Positions 1-11,829 of a stretch of 64,000 bases of DNA are shown piece after piece. The notes below the pieces were generated by a model. It worked only from the letters and a program-made list of their open reading frames with translations. It was not told where the DNA came from and did no database searches. The translations under genes and the position numbers were made by a program. Where the stretch lies: positions 248,001 to 312,000 of the forward strand of contig NW_025401114.1 in NCBI RefSeq assembly GCF_011075055.1. Reading direction: 5' to 3'. How positions within the stretch are numbered: position 1 is the first letter of the stretch; every line of letters starts with the position of its first letter. The DNA is from Mangifera indica (taxonomy: Eukaryota; Streptophyta; Magnoliopsida; Sapindales; Anacardiaceae).

Positions 1-163
1 AAATTTTTAGTTTTTTTAAATATTTTGATAAATAATAATTTCACTCTTGATAATGATAACAAAATTTAATATACGGATAGATATTTAGATTTTTGATAAT
101 TAACTAATGAGAAATTGAGTTTACGTCAAACTTTGGTTGAGAAATAGTCATTTAACCTTTATA
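1..163. repeat. Right-end remnant of a foldback MITE
   Basis: The window opens inside a repeat. Its end (a 'tttggttgagaaatagtca' segment near 133-151) matches the right end of the complete element at 17427-18276, including the preceding motif 'gatagatatttagattttt'. The left part lies outside the window. It belongs to the Mutator-like foldback family described at 8860-9653. Confidence 0.6.
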
Positions 164-3015
164 ATAATATCAAATATATCTCTCTTAATATATGGAATAA
201 GACAATCGCTCAACAATTGATCTTCCATTCGATTTCATAGTTGATTTTCTTTCTAACTAATGTCTCTCAAAATCACTCTCATACCATCCCTCTTAGCCCA
301 AGAGTATATATACAAAAAATACCTAATACTACCTTTAATACAATCATTCTCTCTTAGCTTTGAGCTAGCCGGTCTTATTCTCTCTACTCCAACTGGTTTG
401 AAGTGCTCCCGAGTTTTTGCTTTTCCTCCTGTGCACATCCTTGCAAAGTCGTACATGTAACAACCTGCTTTCAGATGTTTCAAATAGAGTTCTTCAGTTC
501 AAATTCTTGAAAACGGTGAGTTAAGAACAGATACAAAGAATTAATTTTTAACCCAACTGATATGACATGAAAATCATGTGTCAAATCATCACACAATTGA
601 TTGTTTATATATAACATAAGAAGCTCCATTGATAAGCCACTTGAACAAAATTGAGCAAGATGAATCAATTTCTTCTTGTCAAAAGTAAAAAATGAATCAT
701 TTGAACTTAAATCTGCCACACATAGAAGTAACTCGATATTCAACTCATTGAAAAAATTGACAAGGTATTGGAGTTGAATATATAACAACATAAAAGAATT
801 CCATCCGTTAAGCAGTACATTCATATATATTTAACAACAAAATATTAAACTAAACTATACAGAATGAGGGTTTTATTATTATTATTTTTTTCTGTATGAC
901 TGAAAAAATATATATATTAAAAAAATATTATAATCAAAGTAAGGAAATTCTTCTTTACATATATGAAAAACTTAAACTGTAAACCATTTTGATCATACAA
1001 AATCCAAATTCATGCTTAAACTCATAATTAAATATCTCCATTAAAATAGGTAAATTAGTGTCATATACTTTAGATTTCATTGTAGTTGCTCGAATCAATT
1101 TAAAGGGTAGTCGCCGAACCGTGAGATAATCTCAAGTCAAGAGAGTAGGTGAGATTCTTCCTTTCATAAAAAAAATGAGTGGTGCTGTCATTGTTGTTGC
1201 TGTTGAAGATGCGACAGTGCTTCTACTTAGGTTGATGAGGAGTCGTCAAATAACAAATTAAATAATAACATTCTGTTGGTTGGAGTATCGCCTTTGTTAT
1301 ATATCACATATATGAAATTGTTAGAGCACCTACTCCACTTAATTTTGTAGCATATTATATACATATGTATGTGGATGTATAAGGTTGAATGGCTGGGTGG
1401 GTGAGGGTTTGAACTTATTCGAACCCAAAAGACTTGAGCCCATATAATATATATAAATAATTAAAACAAAGGGGTGGGGTTTAATTTTCAACAACAGAAT
1501 ATAGTGTGGTTATGGAATTGTTTTTATTATAACAATCAATAAGCTTGTCATGTCCATTACACACCAATGCCATTAATCATTTGAAATTGTCCCACTCCCA
1601 CTACATAGAATTAGATTCTTCTCTTCATTACATTATTTTTCATTATTAATTATTAATGTAAATTGATGTGCTATGATTATAATGTACATGAAGAGAAAGT
1701 CTAATAATTTATGATGGTTGTATTTAAACGGAGACATTAGAGACTCAAATAAAAAAAAAAAGTCTTACATATAATAAAATTGAATAAAGTGAAAGATATA
1801 TAAATGTGTAGATTGAATCTTAACACAAACCAATTAGTTTTGTATAATATGAGTTTTAATCTCTACATGTGTAAATCTAATATATATTTTTCACAAACAT
1901 CAATTTGTATTAATTGGTTCAACCCAAATAACATAATAATGCAAGGTAGATTATATTATCTAATTATTTTCATAATAATAACTTGTATGTTACAAAATTA
2001 TTAAAAATAAATGTCATTCTTAATTAAAATTTTCTAAACTTCTAACTTATCTTCATCCACTATTTGAATTTGGACAATGTTGCCTTTATATATTCTTCAT
2101 GTTGGAAAAATCAATCCGGCCAAAGTTCACGTGTTTGATGTTTTATGTCATTTCAAAGATTTCTTCATCATGCTTTAACATTTCTTGTCTTGTTTATTGC
2201 CTTTTTTTAATTGTCCGTCGCATTTCTTGGTTTATAGACTGAACAGAACACATTGCATAGCATATATATGCATTGTTTACGATCGATAATCCTATATACA
2301 TAATCTTTACGTTGAAAAAAATTACATAAACTGATATAACATTAATATAACAAATGTTTTTGACATGTAACAGATGTTATATCAACTCCATACTAATTTG
2401 TGTAAATTTTCGATGCACAAAGATTGTGCATATAACATTACCCTTTATGTGTGCGCGTATATATAAAATAAAATATTAAATGACTCTTGTAATAAAGAGG
2501 TTAAATCAAAAAAATAAATTATCTTTTATTTTCTAATACTAATAAAATTATGTATATAAATAACGATATATTATCATGTGATTGAATATTATTTTATCTT
2601 TAATTTTTAATTATGTAATTATATAATGATACGTTGTTGTTTATGCATAATAATTATTTACATAGCATTACTCTGTCCCACAAGTTCTCTAAATACCAAA
2701 GTAATAGGGTTCCACAGTAGCCTCAAATTTAAAAGTTAGGGATTTTATGGGTGATGTAAAATGAAGAAGAATTGCCCTAATAATGTTAGGTTGCGGTTGG
2801 TTTAATCATGATGATATTGATATGATCAAACTTTTCTCAGGCAAATGAAAAGGGAGAGTCTGAGATTTGGCGTTCATATTACCAAGGGTAAACTTGTTTT
2901 TAGCATTTTGCTTTAGGGTTTGTACTTGTTATTTAAGAAGATGAGTTACGGGATTGTATGAAGGTAGTGGATGATGAAGACATCAATTATTTTGTTGCTC
3001 ATGTTGATTTACTTT
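164..3015. other. AT-rich intergenic region, no gene recognised
   Basis: No open reading frame here looks like a known protein. The short open frames at 253-483, 480-824 and 1804-2004 have no recognisable domain and no gene-like structure. Homopolymer runs and AT-rich DNA dominate. A possible dispersed AT-rich element lies at about 2420-2680 and is listed separately. Confidence 0.6.
2420..2680. repeat. Copy of a dispersed AT-rich element
   Basis: This stretch shares an ordered set of motifs (a 'tattattttatctttaatttt' type core and 'tatataatgatac') with segments at about 20260-20420, 30195-30410 and 58590-58745. The four copies occur in both orientations. The boundaries are approximate and I could not define target duplications. 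A small non-coding MITE is the likely identity. Confidence 0.35.
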
Positions 3016-3455
3016 TGAGATATATTTGATTCAGATAATAATTTATTATTAAATATAAAAGATTATTAAAATAATAAATTACTTGAGAAATTACTTAATA
3101 TAAATTTATTACTATGTTTTAATAAAAAAATATTTATATAAAAGATTATTAAAATAATAAATTACTTGAGAAATTACTTAATATAAATTTATTACTATGT
3201 TTTAATAAAAAAATATTATTTTAATTATTATATAAAAGTTTAAAGGATATAAAATTTTTTTTCACATTACTTATTATTTTAATTAAAAATTGACAGTATT
3301 ATTATTCTAAAAATTTAATAATTATAGATAAAATAATAACAACAATAAAGAGGATCATGTTAATCTTTTAATACTTATAATAAAAGTGATTAAATTTGGT
3401 AATAAAATATTATAAAAAAAAATTAAAAAAGAAATCTAACCAAACACCCCCTTTA
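3016..3455. mobile_element. Probable Tourist-like (PIF/Harbinger) MITE
   Basis: The right end reads 'aaccaaacacccccttta', the classic terminal motif of plant Tourist-like MITEs (complement of a GGGGGTGTTTGGTT start). The left end is degenerate, with 'tatttgattcagataata' near 3022. The interior is AT-rich, non-coding and holds an 83-bp tandem duplication. A related element lies at about 61158-61642. Boundaries and family are inferred from terminal motifs only. Confidence 0.45.
3054..3219 (+). repeat. Two-copy tandem duplication, unit 83 bp
   Basis: The segment beginning 'tataaaagattattaaaat' at 3054 is repeated from 3137 with near-perfect identity, which gives a period of 83 bp. The high identity in otherwise drifting AT-rich DNA points to a recent tandem duplication. 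Confidence 0.9.
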
Positions 3456-3542
3456 GTGAATGTGGTCAGTGGATAAGTCAATTATTTTAGTTGAGGAGGC
3501 AATTGGCATCATTAGTTGTGATTGCTTTGGTGTATCTTTTAT

Positions 3543-4375
3543 GGCCAAAGGACTATTTTCCACCAAGTTTTAACTCAAACTCGAAACACAGTTACAACAA
3601 TTTAAAAATTCAAATATTCACTCATACACTAACTTTTGTTAGAATTTTCTGTTAAAGGTAAAGATAAAATCGTTATTTTATCATTAAACCCAAAAACTTT
3701 AAAATTTATATCATTTTACTCTCTTAGTTTAAAAAAATAACAATTTCTCCCATGATTACACTTTGAAAAACTGCATTCCCCCCCCCCCCCTCAGGTTCAA
3801 TTTTTCAAGTGGCTCAAGGGAATCCAACCGCTTCAAAGAAGAAGTGTCAACGATCTGGAGGAAGCATCATTGATTTGGACAACACTTCTTGATGAAGCAT
3901 TGTCAATATGAATGATGCTTCTTGATGAAGCGTCTCGATTTACACGATGCTTCTCAATGAAGAGTCATCAATATGCATGACATTTCATCGAAAAGAATCA
4001 TCCTCCATCGTTTGGATGACGGATGATGTTTCATCATCCAAAGCCATCTTTTTATTGTCCGGCCTCCATCCATTCATAAGATTATTTGGTTGGAAAAGAT
4101 TTTTCAAACCCTAGGGAAGGATATGATAACTTTTTAAAACTCAATCATATGGGAAAATGGTTAGTTTTTCATATTAAGAGAAGAATGATATATGTTTTTA
4201 TGGTTTATTGATAAAATAATGATTTTATTTTTATCTCTAATAAAAAATTTTAACAAAAATTAATTTATAGGTGGATATTTAGATTTTTAAGTTGTCACAA
4301 ATACACTTAAAATTATGCTAAAACTTTGGGGGGGGGTGTTGGTGGGGTTGGGGAAGGAAAATTGTCCTTCGGCCC
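3543..4375. mobile_element. Foldback Mutator-like MITE, 9-bp TSD
   Basis: The element starts 'ggccaaaggactattttcca' and ends with a diverged inverted copy (about 4360-4375). It is flanked by the 9-bp direct repeat 'atcttttat' at 3534-3542 and 4376-4384. A 9-bp target duplication is the signature of Mutator superfamily transposases. The centre (about 3830-4060) is a set of inverted GAAGCATC / GATGCTTC motifs. There is no coding capacity. Confidence 0.8.
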
Positions 4376-4384
4376 ATCTTTTAT

Positions 4385-5777
4385 CATGTATTTTGCCTAA
4401 ACTATTGCCGCAGACCATCTCCATGTCAAGGTGGATGTTAGTCTGCAATTATTGGTGGCCTCGTAAACTTTGAGGCATACCATAATTATAGTTATAGTTA
4501 TGTTTCAACCAAAATGTACCTTTTAAAGTAGAAAGGCATTGATTACTTTGTTATAATTTAAGTTGCATGTTATTGTTGTATTCTTATCAATATCAATCTT
4601 GAATGTTTGAAATTGGCAGCATGCCACCTGTTTTGCTTCGCTATTAATTGTCCTTATGCCTTTGCTCATGCTTATTTGTGCTTTTGAATTTTCCATGCCA
4701 ATGCTTTCACAACTGTTTATCAACATATTGTAATTATTTTATTTAGACAACTTGGCGTCAAAAATTAATTTAACCCCCCCGTCCCCTAGAAAAAATACAC
4801 TGAAAAAATTCAAATATTTTAGGAAATTTCTTTATTTTTTTCAGATTATTTTTCTTGTTTATTCATATATACATAATTAATATCCAAAAACTGTGAGAAA
4901 ACCTTTTTCAATGGGCCAGGGCTAAAGCCTTTTTATTTTCCAATGGGCCAGGACTGGACCACTTTCAAAGACAGCAAGGATGCGGCTGGAATGTTGGATT
5001 TGGTCCACGTGGAGCCCTGCAATAATCATCACGTCGGAAAGTTGTCAAAAGCCAAACAACTCCGGCCCTCCCCACTCCCACCTTTTTTTTAAAATGCCAC
5101 ATGGTAAAAGTTAAATAAAGTTTCACTCATTTAACCATCATACACTGCTCTCACCGGAACATTTCCGTAAACTTTAACGCGTTGGAAAGCCGTTAATCCC
5201 GCCAATTTTTAACGCCATTCCTGAAACCAATGCGTATAATCTTTGCCTTAATCCATAATAATCCCTTACCAATTAATATTCGTATCTTCTTAAATTACCC
5301 ATCTTCGATGAAATTAAAAAAATAATTTTTAATATTTGAGCAAACTTTATATAACGTCAATCCCAATTAAAGAACCATAATAATTAATAAATAAATAAAT
5401 TATTAACTGATGTAAACATAATTAAAATATAATTAAAATCTTGGGGGTCGGAGAGAAGTCGCCTTCCTCATTGCTTCAACTGTCTTCAATGTGCTACTCC
5501 ACGCATGTACACATATATCTGTAATTGTAATTCTCTATATACTTTGAAAAATCCTCATCAGTTTCCTCTTTTGCCCTTATCCTCCTCCCAATTTTCTAAT
5601 TCTTTTTGTCCTTTTAGTAATTTTGTTCCTTCCCGCATACATGAACTTTGAGCAGTATATATGTAAAAGCAGAACCGAGTTCAAATACACCACAGACCAC
5701 CTCATGTACATAACACCGACAGACCATTGTAGACTTAAAGTTTGAACATTCTCTTCGTTGAAACAGAACATTAAAAG
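4385..5777. other. Intergenic region and presumed promoter/5' leader of the KLCR gene
   Basis: No gene is recognisable here. The last several hundred bases precede the kinesin-light-chain-related gene and should contain its promoter and first non-coding exon. I could not assign a TATA box or transcription start with confidence. Confidence 0.4.
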
Positions 5778-6182
5778 GTATAACTTACATATATTTCTTT
5801 TATATATATCTTTATTGATTTGCATTCTTTGTGTCTCTTTGTTTTGCTTTGTGGCTTGTTTAATTCAATGGCCTGTTCTTGATATTAATCACTGGGAGAG
5901 AGCTCTGGCTTTTCTTTCTTTTTCTGGGTTTGTTTTACTTTGTAATGTTCAAGTGCAGAACTTTGTCTTTTGTATTGAAACGTTATATTCTGGGAAAATT
6001 TGATTATGTGTGGTGAAATTTAGTTTACAGTTAATAGGGAATATTGATTTATATGCTTGTGTTGCATGCTGCAAAAGCAAAAGAGTGTATTTTCTACTTT
6101 GCTATTTGTGGATAGGAATTGTTTTTTCTATATGCAGAAAGTGTACATCTTATTTAGTTATTTTTTGTTGATTTATTTGCAG
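5778..6182 (+). other. Probable 5'-UTR intron of the KLCR gene
   Basis: A plausible donor (AAAAG|GTATAA at 5777/5778) and a strong acceptor (polypyrimidine tract then TTTGCAG ending at 6182) bracket 405 bases immediately before the start codon at 6188. The acceptor lies only 5 bases from the ATG, and the preceding T-rich DNA is typical of plant leader introns. Transcript data would be needed to confirm it. Confidence 0.5.
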
Positions 6183-6187
6183 GGATA

Positions 6188-8429
6188 ATGCCTGGTTTAG
6201 CAATGGATGCATTAAATGGAGAAAGTGGTGGAGTAAGTGGAGTAGAAGAATCTAATGGAAGCTACAGGGTGTACAAGGACGGCTATTTGCAGCCACGGTC
6301 TCCAAGAAGTCCGTTGAGTCCACAGAGTCCCCGTAGCGATTCCATTGATTTGGCCATCGATGGAATATTTGAGACGTCTATTGAGCAGCTATATCACAAT
6401 GTCTGTGAGATGCAAAGCTCCGATCTATCTCCATCAAGCGCTAGTTATGGTTCATATGGTGAGGAGTCGAGGATTGATTCAGAGTTGCGGCATCTTGTTG
6501 GGGATATAATTGGGAAAGAAGAGATGATGAAAGAGATGGCGGTGGAGGTGGAAAATAAGGAAGAGAGTGATGGTGGCTGCAGCGAATTTACTCCCAAGAA
6601 AGTAAATGGCCCTACTGATAAAAGGATTGCAAAGGGTAAAAAGCAATCTGCAAATCGTAAGCAAAAATCTTCCAAAGAGAGACCTTCAACTGATAAAAGG
6701 AATGAGAGGAATATAAGGAAACCAACTAATGCTTTCTCTATGAAGAAGCAAAGGCAGAATTTGCTGGAGGATCTTGAGGCAACATTAGATAATCCTGATC
6801 TTGGACCGTTTCTACTGAAACAAACGAGAGATATGATTTATACAGGTGAAAATCTCCAGAAAGCTCTTGAATCGGTGACTCGAGCAATGAAGTCATTTGA
6901 GGTATGTGCAAATGAGAAACCCAATTTAGAGCAAGTAATGTGTTTGCATGTTATGTCAGCAATATACTGCAGCTTAGGCCAATACAATGAGGCAATTCCT
7001 ATTCTTGAGCGTTCAATTGAAATTCCAGTTATGGAGGATGGCCTAGATCATGCATTGGCTAAATTTGCTGGGTGTATGCAGTTGGGTGATACTTATGCAA
7101 TGTTAGGTCAGATGGAGAATTCCATACTGTGTTATACAGCAGGTTTGGAGATACAAAGGCAAGTCTTGGGAGAGACTGACCATCGAGTTGGTGAGACATG
7201 TCGGTATGTGGCTGAGGCTCATATTCAAGCATTGCAATTTGATGAGGCAGAGAAGCTTTGTCAGATGGCTCTTGACATCCACAGGGAGAATGGTTCTCCT
7301 GCTTCTATTGAAGAAGCTGCAGATAGGAGACTCATGGGACTCATCTGTGACTCAAAAGGGGATTATGAGGCTGCTCTTGAGCATTATGTCTTAGCAAGCA
7401 TGGCTATGGCAGCCAATAACCATGAAATCGATGTGGCTTCAATTGATTGCAGCATTGGAGATGCTTACTTATCTTTAGCTCGATTCGATGAAGCAATTTT
7501 TTCTTATCAGAAAGCACTCACTGTGTTTAAGTCAGCTAAAGGAGAAAATCATCCTGCTGTTGCTTTAGTTTTCGTGCGATTAGCTGACTTGTACTACAAG
7601 ATAGGAAAATTAAGGGACTCAAAGTCTTACTGTAAAAATGCACTCAAAATTTATGGCAGGCCTAATCCTGGAACCCCCTCTGAAGAGATTGCCAGCGGCT
7701 TAATTGATATTGCAGCTATTTATCAATCTTTGAATGAATTGGATCGGGCACTCAAGTTACTCAAAAAGGCCTTAAAAATTTTCAGTAATACCCCAGGTCA
7801 ACAGAGTACTATTGCGGGAATTGAAGCTCAGATGGGAGTTATGTATTATATGATGGGGAATTATTCTGATTCCTACAACATCCTGAAAAGTGCCATCTCT
7901 AAGTTTCGAGCTAGCGGCGAGAAAAAGTCTGCTTTGTTTGGTATTGCATTGAACCAAATGGGTCTTGCTTGTGTGCAGAGGTATTCAATAAATGAGGCAG
8001 CTGATTTTTTTGAAGAAGCAAGGAGTATTTTGGAGAAGGAATATGGGCCATATCACCATGACACATTAGGGGTCTATAGCAATCTGGCTGGCACATATGA
8101 TGCAATGGGAAGGTACTTTCTCTGGCCAAGTTATTCCTGTTATATATTATTTATTATTCTTTGCATTTTGTGATATCTCTTGTTAATTTTTCTAATGTAT
8201 GATCTCACACAGGCTAGGTGATGCTATTGAAATTTTGGAATATGTTGTTGGGATGAGAGAAGAGAAGCTTGGAACAGCAAATCCAGATGTGGAAGATGAA
8301 AAGCGAAGATTAGCCGTGTTGTTGAAAGATGCAGGGAGGGTTCGGAACAGAAAATCGAGGTCACTTGTCACCCTTCTTGATGACACCAGCTCTGAAATTG
8401 CAAAAGATGATGAAATTGAAGTATCATAA
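6188..8429 (+). CDS. KLCR: Kinesin light chain-related TPR protein (KLCR/CMU family)
   Basis: Two coding exons, 6188-8112 and 8213-8429, joined across a 100-bp GT-AG intron, encode 713 residues. The N-terminal part carries a serine/proline motif (PRSPRSPLSPQSPRSDS, about residue 37) followed by SIDLAIDGIFETSIEQLYHN, then a basic low-complexity stretch. From about residue 205 to the end there are tandem tetratricopeptide repeats of the kinesin-light-chain type (for example SLGQYNEAIPILERSIEI and SLARFDEAIFSYQKAL). The layout matches Arabidopsis KLCR/CMU proteins, which sit on cortical microtubules and help hold cellulose-synthase tracks in place and, with IQD proteins, link microtubules to the plasma membrane. 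The ATG at 6188 was chosen because it follows a strong acceptor and opens the conserved frame. AATAAA-like signals occur near 8528 and 8622. Which paralogue this is cannot be told from the sequence alone. Confidence 0.93.
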
Positions 8430-8859
8430 TTGCTGAGAATGTATACAAGAAACTGCTTTTGTAAACCGTCTTCTAGGTAGAGGATTAGGTTGTTGGTTTG
8501 CCCATCTCTGTTGGCAGATTTGGAAAAATAAAGAACAGCAGGTCCTGAAAGAGAGTTGCATTTATACTCACATTTGTTGAAATTCCCTTGTCAAATTCTT
8601 CTTTGTATTTCTTGAACTGTAATTAATAAACGGTGGGATTTCATTTTCTCTATTGGCATACCTACCTAATTGTCTTTGTCAGAATATTTTAACCATTTCT
8701 ACATAAACTTGAGTAAAATTCTCAGCCTTGATTTCCTCTGCATACGCACCTACCACTGATTTTGAACAAAACTTGTGCCATGTAATGGCAGTAGTTGAGT
8801 AGTAATTTCCTCTGTACATTGAACTTGAAGCACCAAGTCATTATCATAATTTTAAACTT

Positions 8860-9653
8860 GGCCAAAAGACTATTTCCCACCTAAGTGCCACCCTCTAATT
8901 TTCAAAAACCCAAATACCCACCCATAAGTCAATTTCTGTTAAAAATTCTAGTCAAGATCAGGAGTAAAACCGTTATTTAATAAAAATATTTAAAAAACTT
9001 AAAATTTATCACATTTTCGACCAAATATTAAAAACTAACAATTTCCCTCTCACCCAAAGTTTGAAAACTAACCTTTTCACCCCTAGCGTTTATATTTATC
9101 CTCCTCTGGCGACTTCTTCGCTCCAACTGTTGGTTGACTTCCCACCATCTTCAAGGCCAACCGATCTTCTCTCTTCGTTGGTTGTTTTCGTCAGACAAAG
9201 ACGAATCATCTTTGTCCGACGAAGAGTCAATCTTTGTCTCTTTGGCTGAACGAAGATAATTTATCTTCTTTTGGTGTCAGAAGAGTCATTAGAAGATCTT
9301 TATTTCTATGTTATGAATCTAGATGAAAATCGTCTCGACAACAATTAAGGGTGGGGAATGCAACAACCAACACCAGAGATGGTGACTGGTGGTGAAGAAA
9401 AACCTAGAAATATGACTTTTTAAACTTGAAAAAATTGTTGAAAGGCGTGAATTTGTGAGTTTTTAAAACCTAGGGAAAGAAATTAATATATTATATATAT
9501 TTTTAATAATATTTTTAAAATAAAAATTTTACTTTAACCCTAACTGAAATTATTAAAAAAATTTAGTTTACCAATGAGTGTTTAAGTTTTTAAACGTTAG
9601 AGAGTGACATTTGAAATTTCACTTTATCTTGAGTGGGAGCAAGTCTTTTGGCC
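8860..9653. mobile_element. Foldback Mutator-like MITE, perfect 9-bp TSD
   Basis: The ends are GGCCAAAAGACTATTTCCCACC at the left and its diverged complement (CAAGTCTTTTGGCC) at the right. They are flanked by the perfect 9-bp repeat TTTAAACTT at 8851-8859 and 9654-9662. The two halves are loosely complementary along their length. The centre holds repeated GACGAAGA / TCTTCGTC-type motifs near 9170-9260. The short open frames inside have no protein-like features. This is a good type member of the family in this window. Confidence 0.88.
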
Positions 9654-9762
9654 TTTAAACTTTTATCAGATAAGTTCACTTTCAAGTGGTACCCTTGTCC
9701 CACCACCGACTATTCATGTGTAGTAGAATAAATGATCAAAACATAGTTAGCAATTGATGTTC

Positions 9763-9985
9763 TACCTCGATTCTTCGCGTCGCTAACCAGTTCATATTTT
9801 ACTGAATAAACATTAACATAGGTCCATGCTGCTTGCAGATGTTGCAGCCTCAGCTGGGATATCTTGTTCTTAAGCTGAATGGATGAACCTCCAGTTGCGA
9901 AATTTGCACCACGCCTGAAACTTGTCCCAATTGAGTCAAGATATGCTCTCAGTTATGGCAACTTCAAAGTTTCAGCTGCTTGAGA
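9763..9985 (-). pseudogene. Relic of a second GDSL esterase gene, exon 2 fused to exon 4
   Basis: On the minus strand, about 9985-9882 matches the start of exon 2 of the neighbouring GDSL gene (11449-11349). It runs directly into about 9880-9763, which matches the end of exon 4 (10685-10573). Everything between these points in the intact gene is missing. The orientation and order are the same as in the intact gene, so a tandem duplicate with an internal deletion is the simplest explanation. No start codon, active-site block or continuous frame remains. Confidence 0.8.
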
Positions 9986-10136
9986 GTCAAAAGATATTTG
10001 AAACGTACATTATTTATTACAGACAATTTAATAAGTTCACCAGACTTGAATTGATTGAGATACAACGACATGACTGTCTTTAAGAGTCATTCTACTATAA
10101 AATTAACTTGTAGGAATTAATCTATTGCACTAATGA

Positions 10137-11761
10137 TCACATATTCGTAGGATGAAGACAAACTTGGTCGATTGAGATCGATGGATCAGAAAAAGAGCCC
10201 ATCAGAATGTGATTAGCAACCCAGAGATTGGCTGCCTGTGAATAGTGTATGCCATCCCAACTGATGTGTCTTGATGGATGATGACATGGGTTGCCATAAA
10301 CTGTTCCGTTCACTATGGCTTCATTCCCACAATTAATATGGTATCTGTAGTAACTCCCACAACAGAAATTCATTGGCTCAACAAAACCTGACACCACCAT
10401 TAATTGATTAAATCTGTTCTGTAAATCATTATTTGTAACAACCCATTGATACAAGACCATATTCCAGAAAGATTAAGTATTAGGTTGTTCTAACTTCAGA
10501 AAGCTTTAGGTAAGTGATACCATAATCAAGGTTCTAATGAAAAACTCTCATATTGGTAGTAATTGAAGTTACCTTGATTCTTGGCATTGCTTATGAGTGC
10601 GTATTTTACTGAATATACATCGACGTGTGTAATTGCGGCATGAGGAAGTTGTTGCCTCAGCTGGGATATCTTGTTCTTAAGTTGCCTGTTGAACTCTTGA
10701 GCTATCTCATTTTGAGGCTTGACACACCCACTTTGATCCAGATTAGCAGGCTTCAATTTGTCATATATAACACTATATGGCAAGCACCCAATTGGTCCAG
10801 TGTTATGTATCCAAAAGAACCTTGCCCCTTCCTTGTATAATTGCTGAAGATTAAATGAACAATAAGCATTAGCAATATCATTACATATAGCCACCATAGT
10901 ATATCAAACCCAGAAGGCAGAATTGCCTACATGTACTGCTTGAGAGAACTGGTTTAAAATATCAGGAATAGAAGCTCGAACATTTTCCTCATCCGTATGT
11001 TGAAAACCATAGGCAAGATCATTCTGTCCAATATCAATTGTATATAATGCCTTGGAGAAGTCGCTGGGTCTTGGAAGAATGCCCTTCAGTGGCGAGGCTG
11101 TTCCTGGTGTGAAATTTTGCCAAAAAAGTTATCAGAGCTCATAAGCAAACACTTACAACTGATAAAAAATCTCCAAGCATAGAGAACATGCGGGTGACAG
11201 AAGAAAAACTACATTGTAAACAGAAGAAGTTAAGCATAAATTACTAACTGTTGGAGCTCAGTTTATTATAGAGAGCCACAGTGCGGGACTTGAATTGTAT
11301 GAATTGAGTGATTTGAATGGCAAGATGAAAAGGGCTGTAACCACCAGGTCGAATAGATGAACCTCCGGTTGCAAAATTTGCACCGTGCCTGAAATTTGTC
11401 CCAATCGAGTCCAGGTATGCGCTCAGGTAAGGCAACTTCAAATTCTCAGCTGCATTATACGTCAATCTTAAAAAAAACAATGCCATTAAAGAAGAAATAA
11501 AATTATCACAAATTAGCATATGCTTTTACCAATAAAATCTATGATAAGACGACCGTCACAAAATCTTCCAGCAGGATGTCCAAAGAAAGTTTCACCATAT
11601 GGGGGATTAACCGGGGACATTGATGCGGAAATTCCTCCAGTGTCCGAATTTGAGTCCCCGAAGTTATATATGGCTGGAAACTGGCATCTCTTTGAACTGG
11701 CGCCACCCAGTAAAGCCAAAACCAAAATTATAAGCATGAAAATCAGTTTGATGGAGTTCAT
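10137..11761 (-). CDS. GDSL-type esterase/lipase, secreted
   Basis: Five exons on the minus strand (11761-11530, 11449-11249, 11103-10931, 10843-10573, 10387-10137) join in frame to give 375 residues, a normal length for plant GDSL lipases. The N-terminus is a hydrophobic signal peptide (about residues 1-23), so the product is probably secreted to the apoplast. Block I is FGDSNSDTGG with the nucleophile Ser37. An ANFATGG block supplies the oxyanion-hole glycine, block III is DIGQNDL (about 168-174), and block V is WDGIHYSQAAN with Asp337 and His340 of the triad. Overall it resembles the At5g14450 / alpha-fucosidase-annotated GDSL subgroup, but substrate cannot be inferred. A damaged duplicate lies just downstream. 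All donors are GT and acceptors AG, and the gene looks intact. Confidence 0.92.
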
Positions 11762-11804
11762 GATTGCCTAAGCTAAACACTTGAAAGCACAATCAAGGAA
11801 CACT

Positions 11805-11811
11805 CCTTATA
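11805..11811 (-). promoter_or_regulatory. Possible TATA box of the GDSL gene
   Basis: Minus strand TATAAGG lies 44 bases upstream of the start codon at 11761, a plausible distance for a gene with a very short leader. The motif is short and occurs in AT-rich DNA, so this is tentative. Confidence 0.3.
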
Positions 11812-11829
11812 GTGAAATAGAAATTTATT

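Noticed and set aside
5577..6003. Two short open frames upstream of the KLCR gene
   Set aside because: They fall in the presumed leader and leader intron and show no protein-like sequence.
8113..8173. Read-through of the KLCR first coding exon past 8112
   Set aside because: The extra residues are intron; the GT at 8113 and AG at 8212 join MGR to LGDAIEILEYVV exactly as in relatives.
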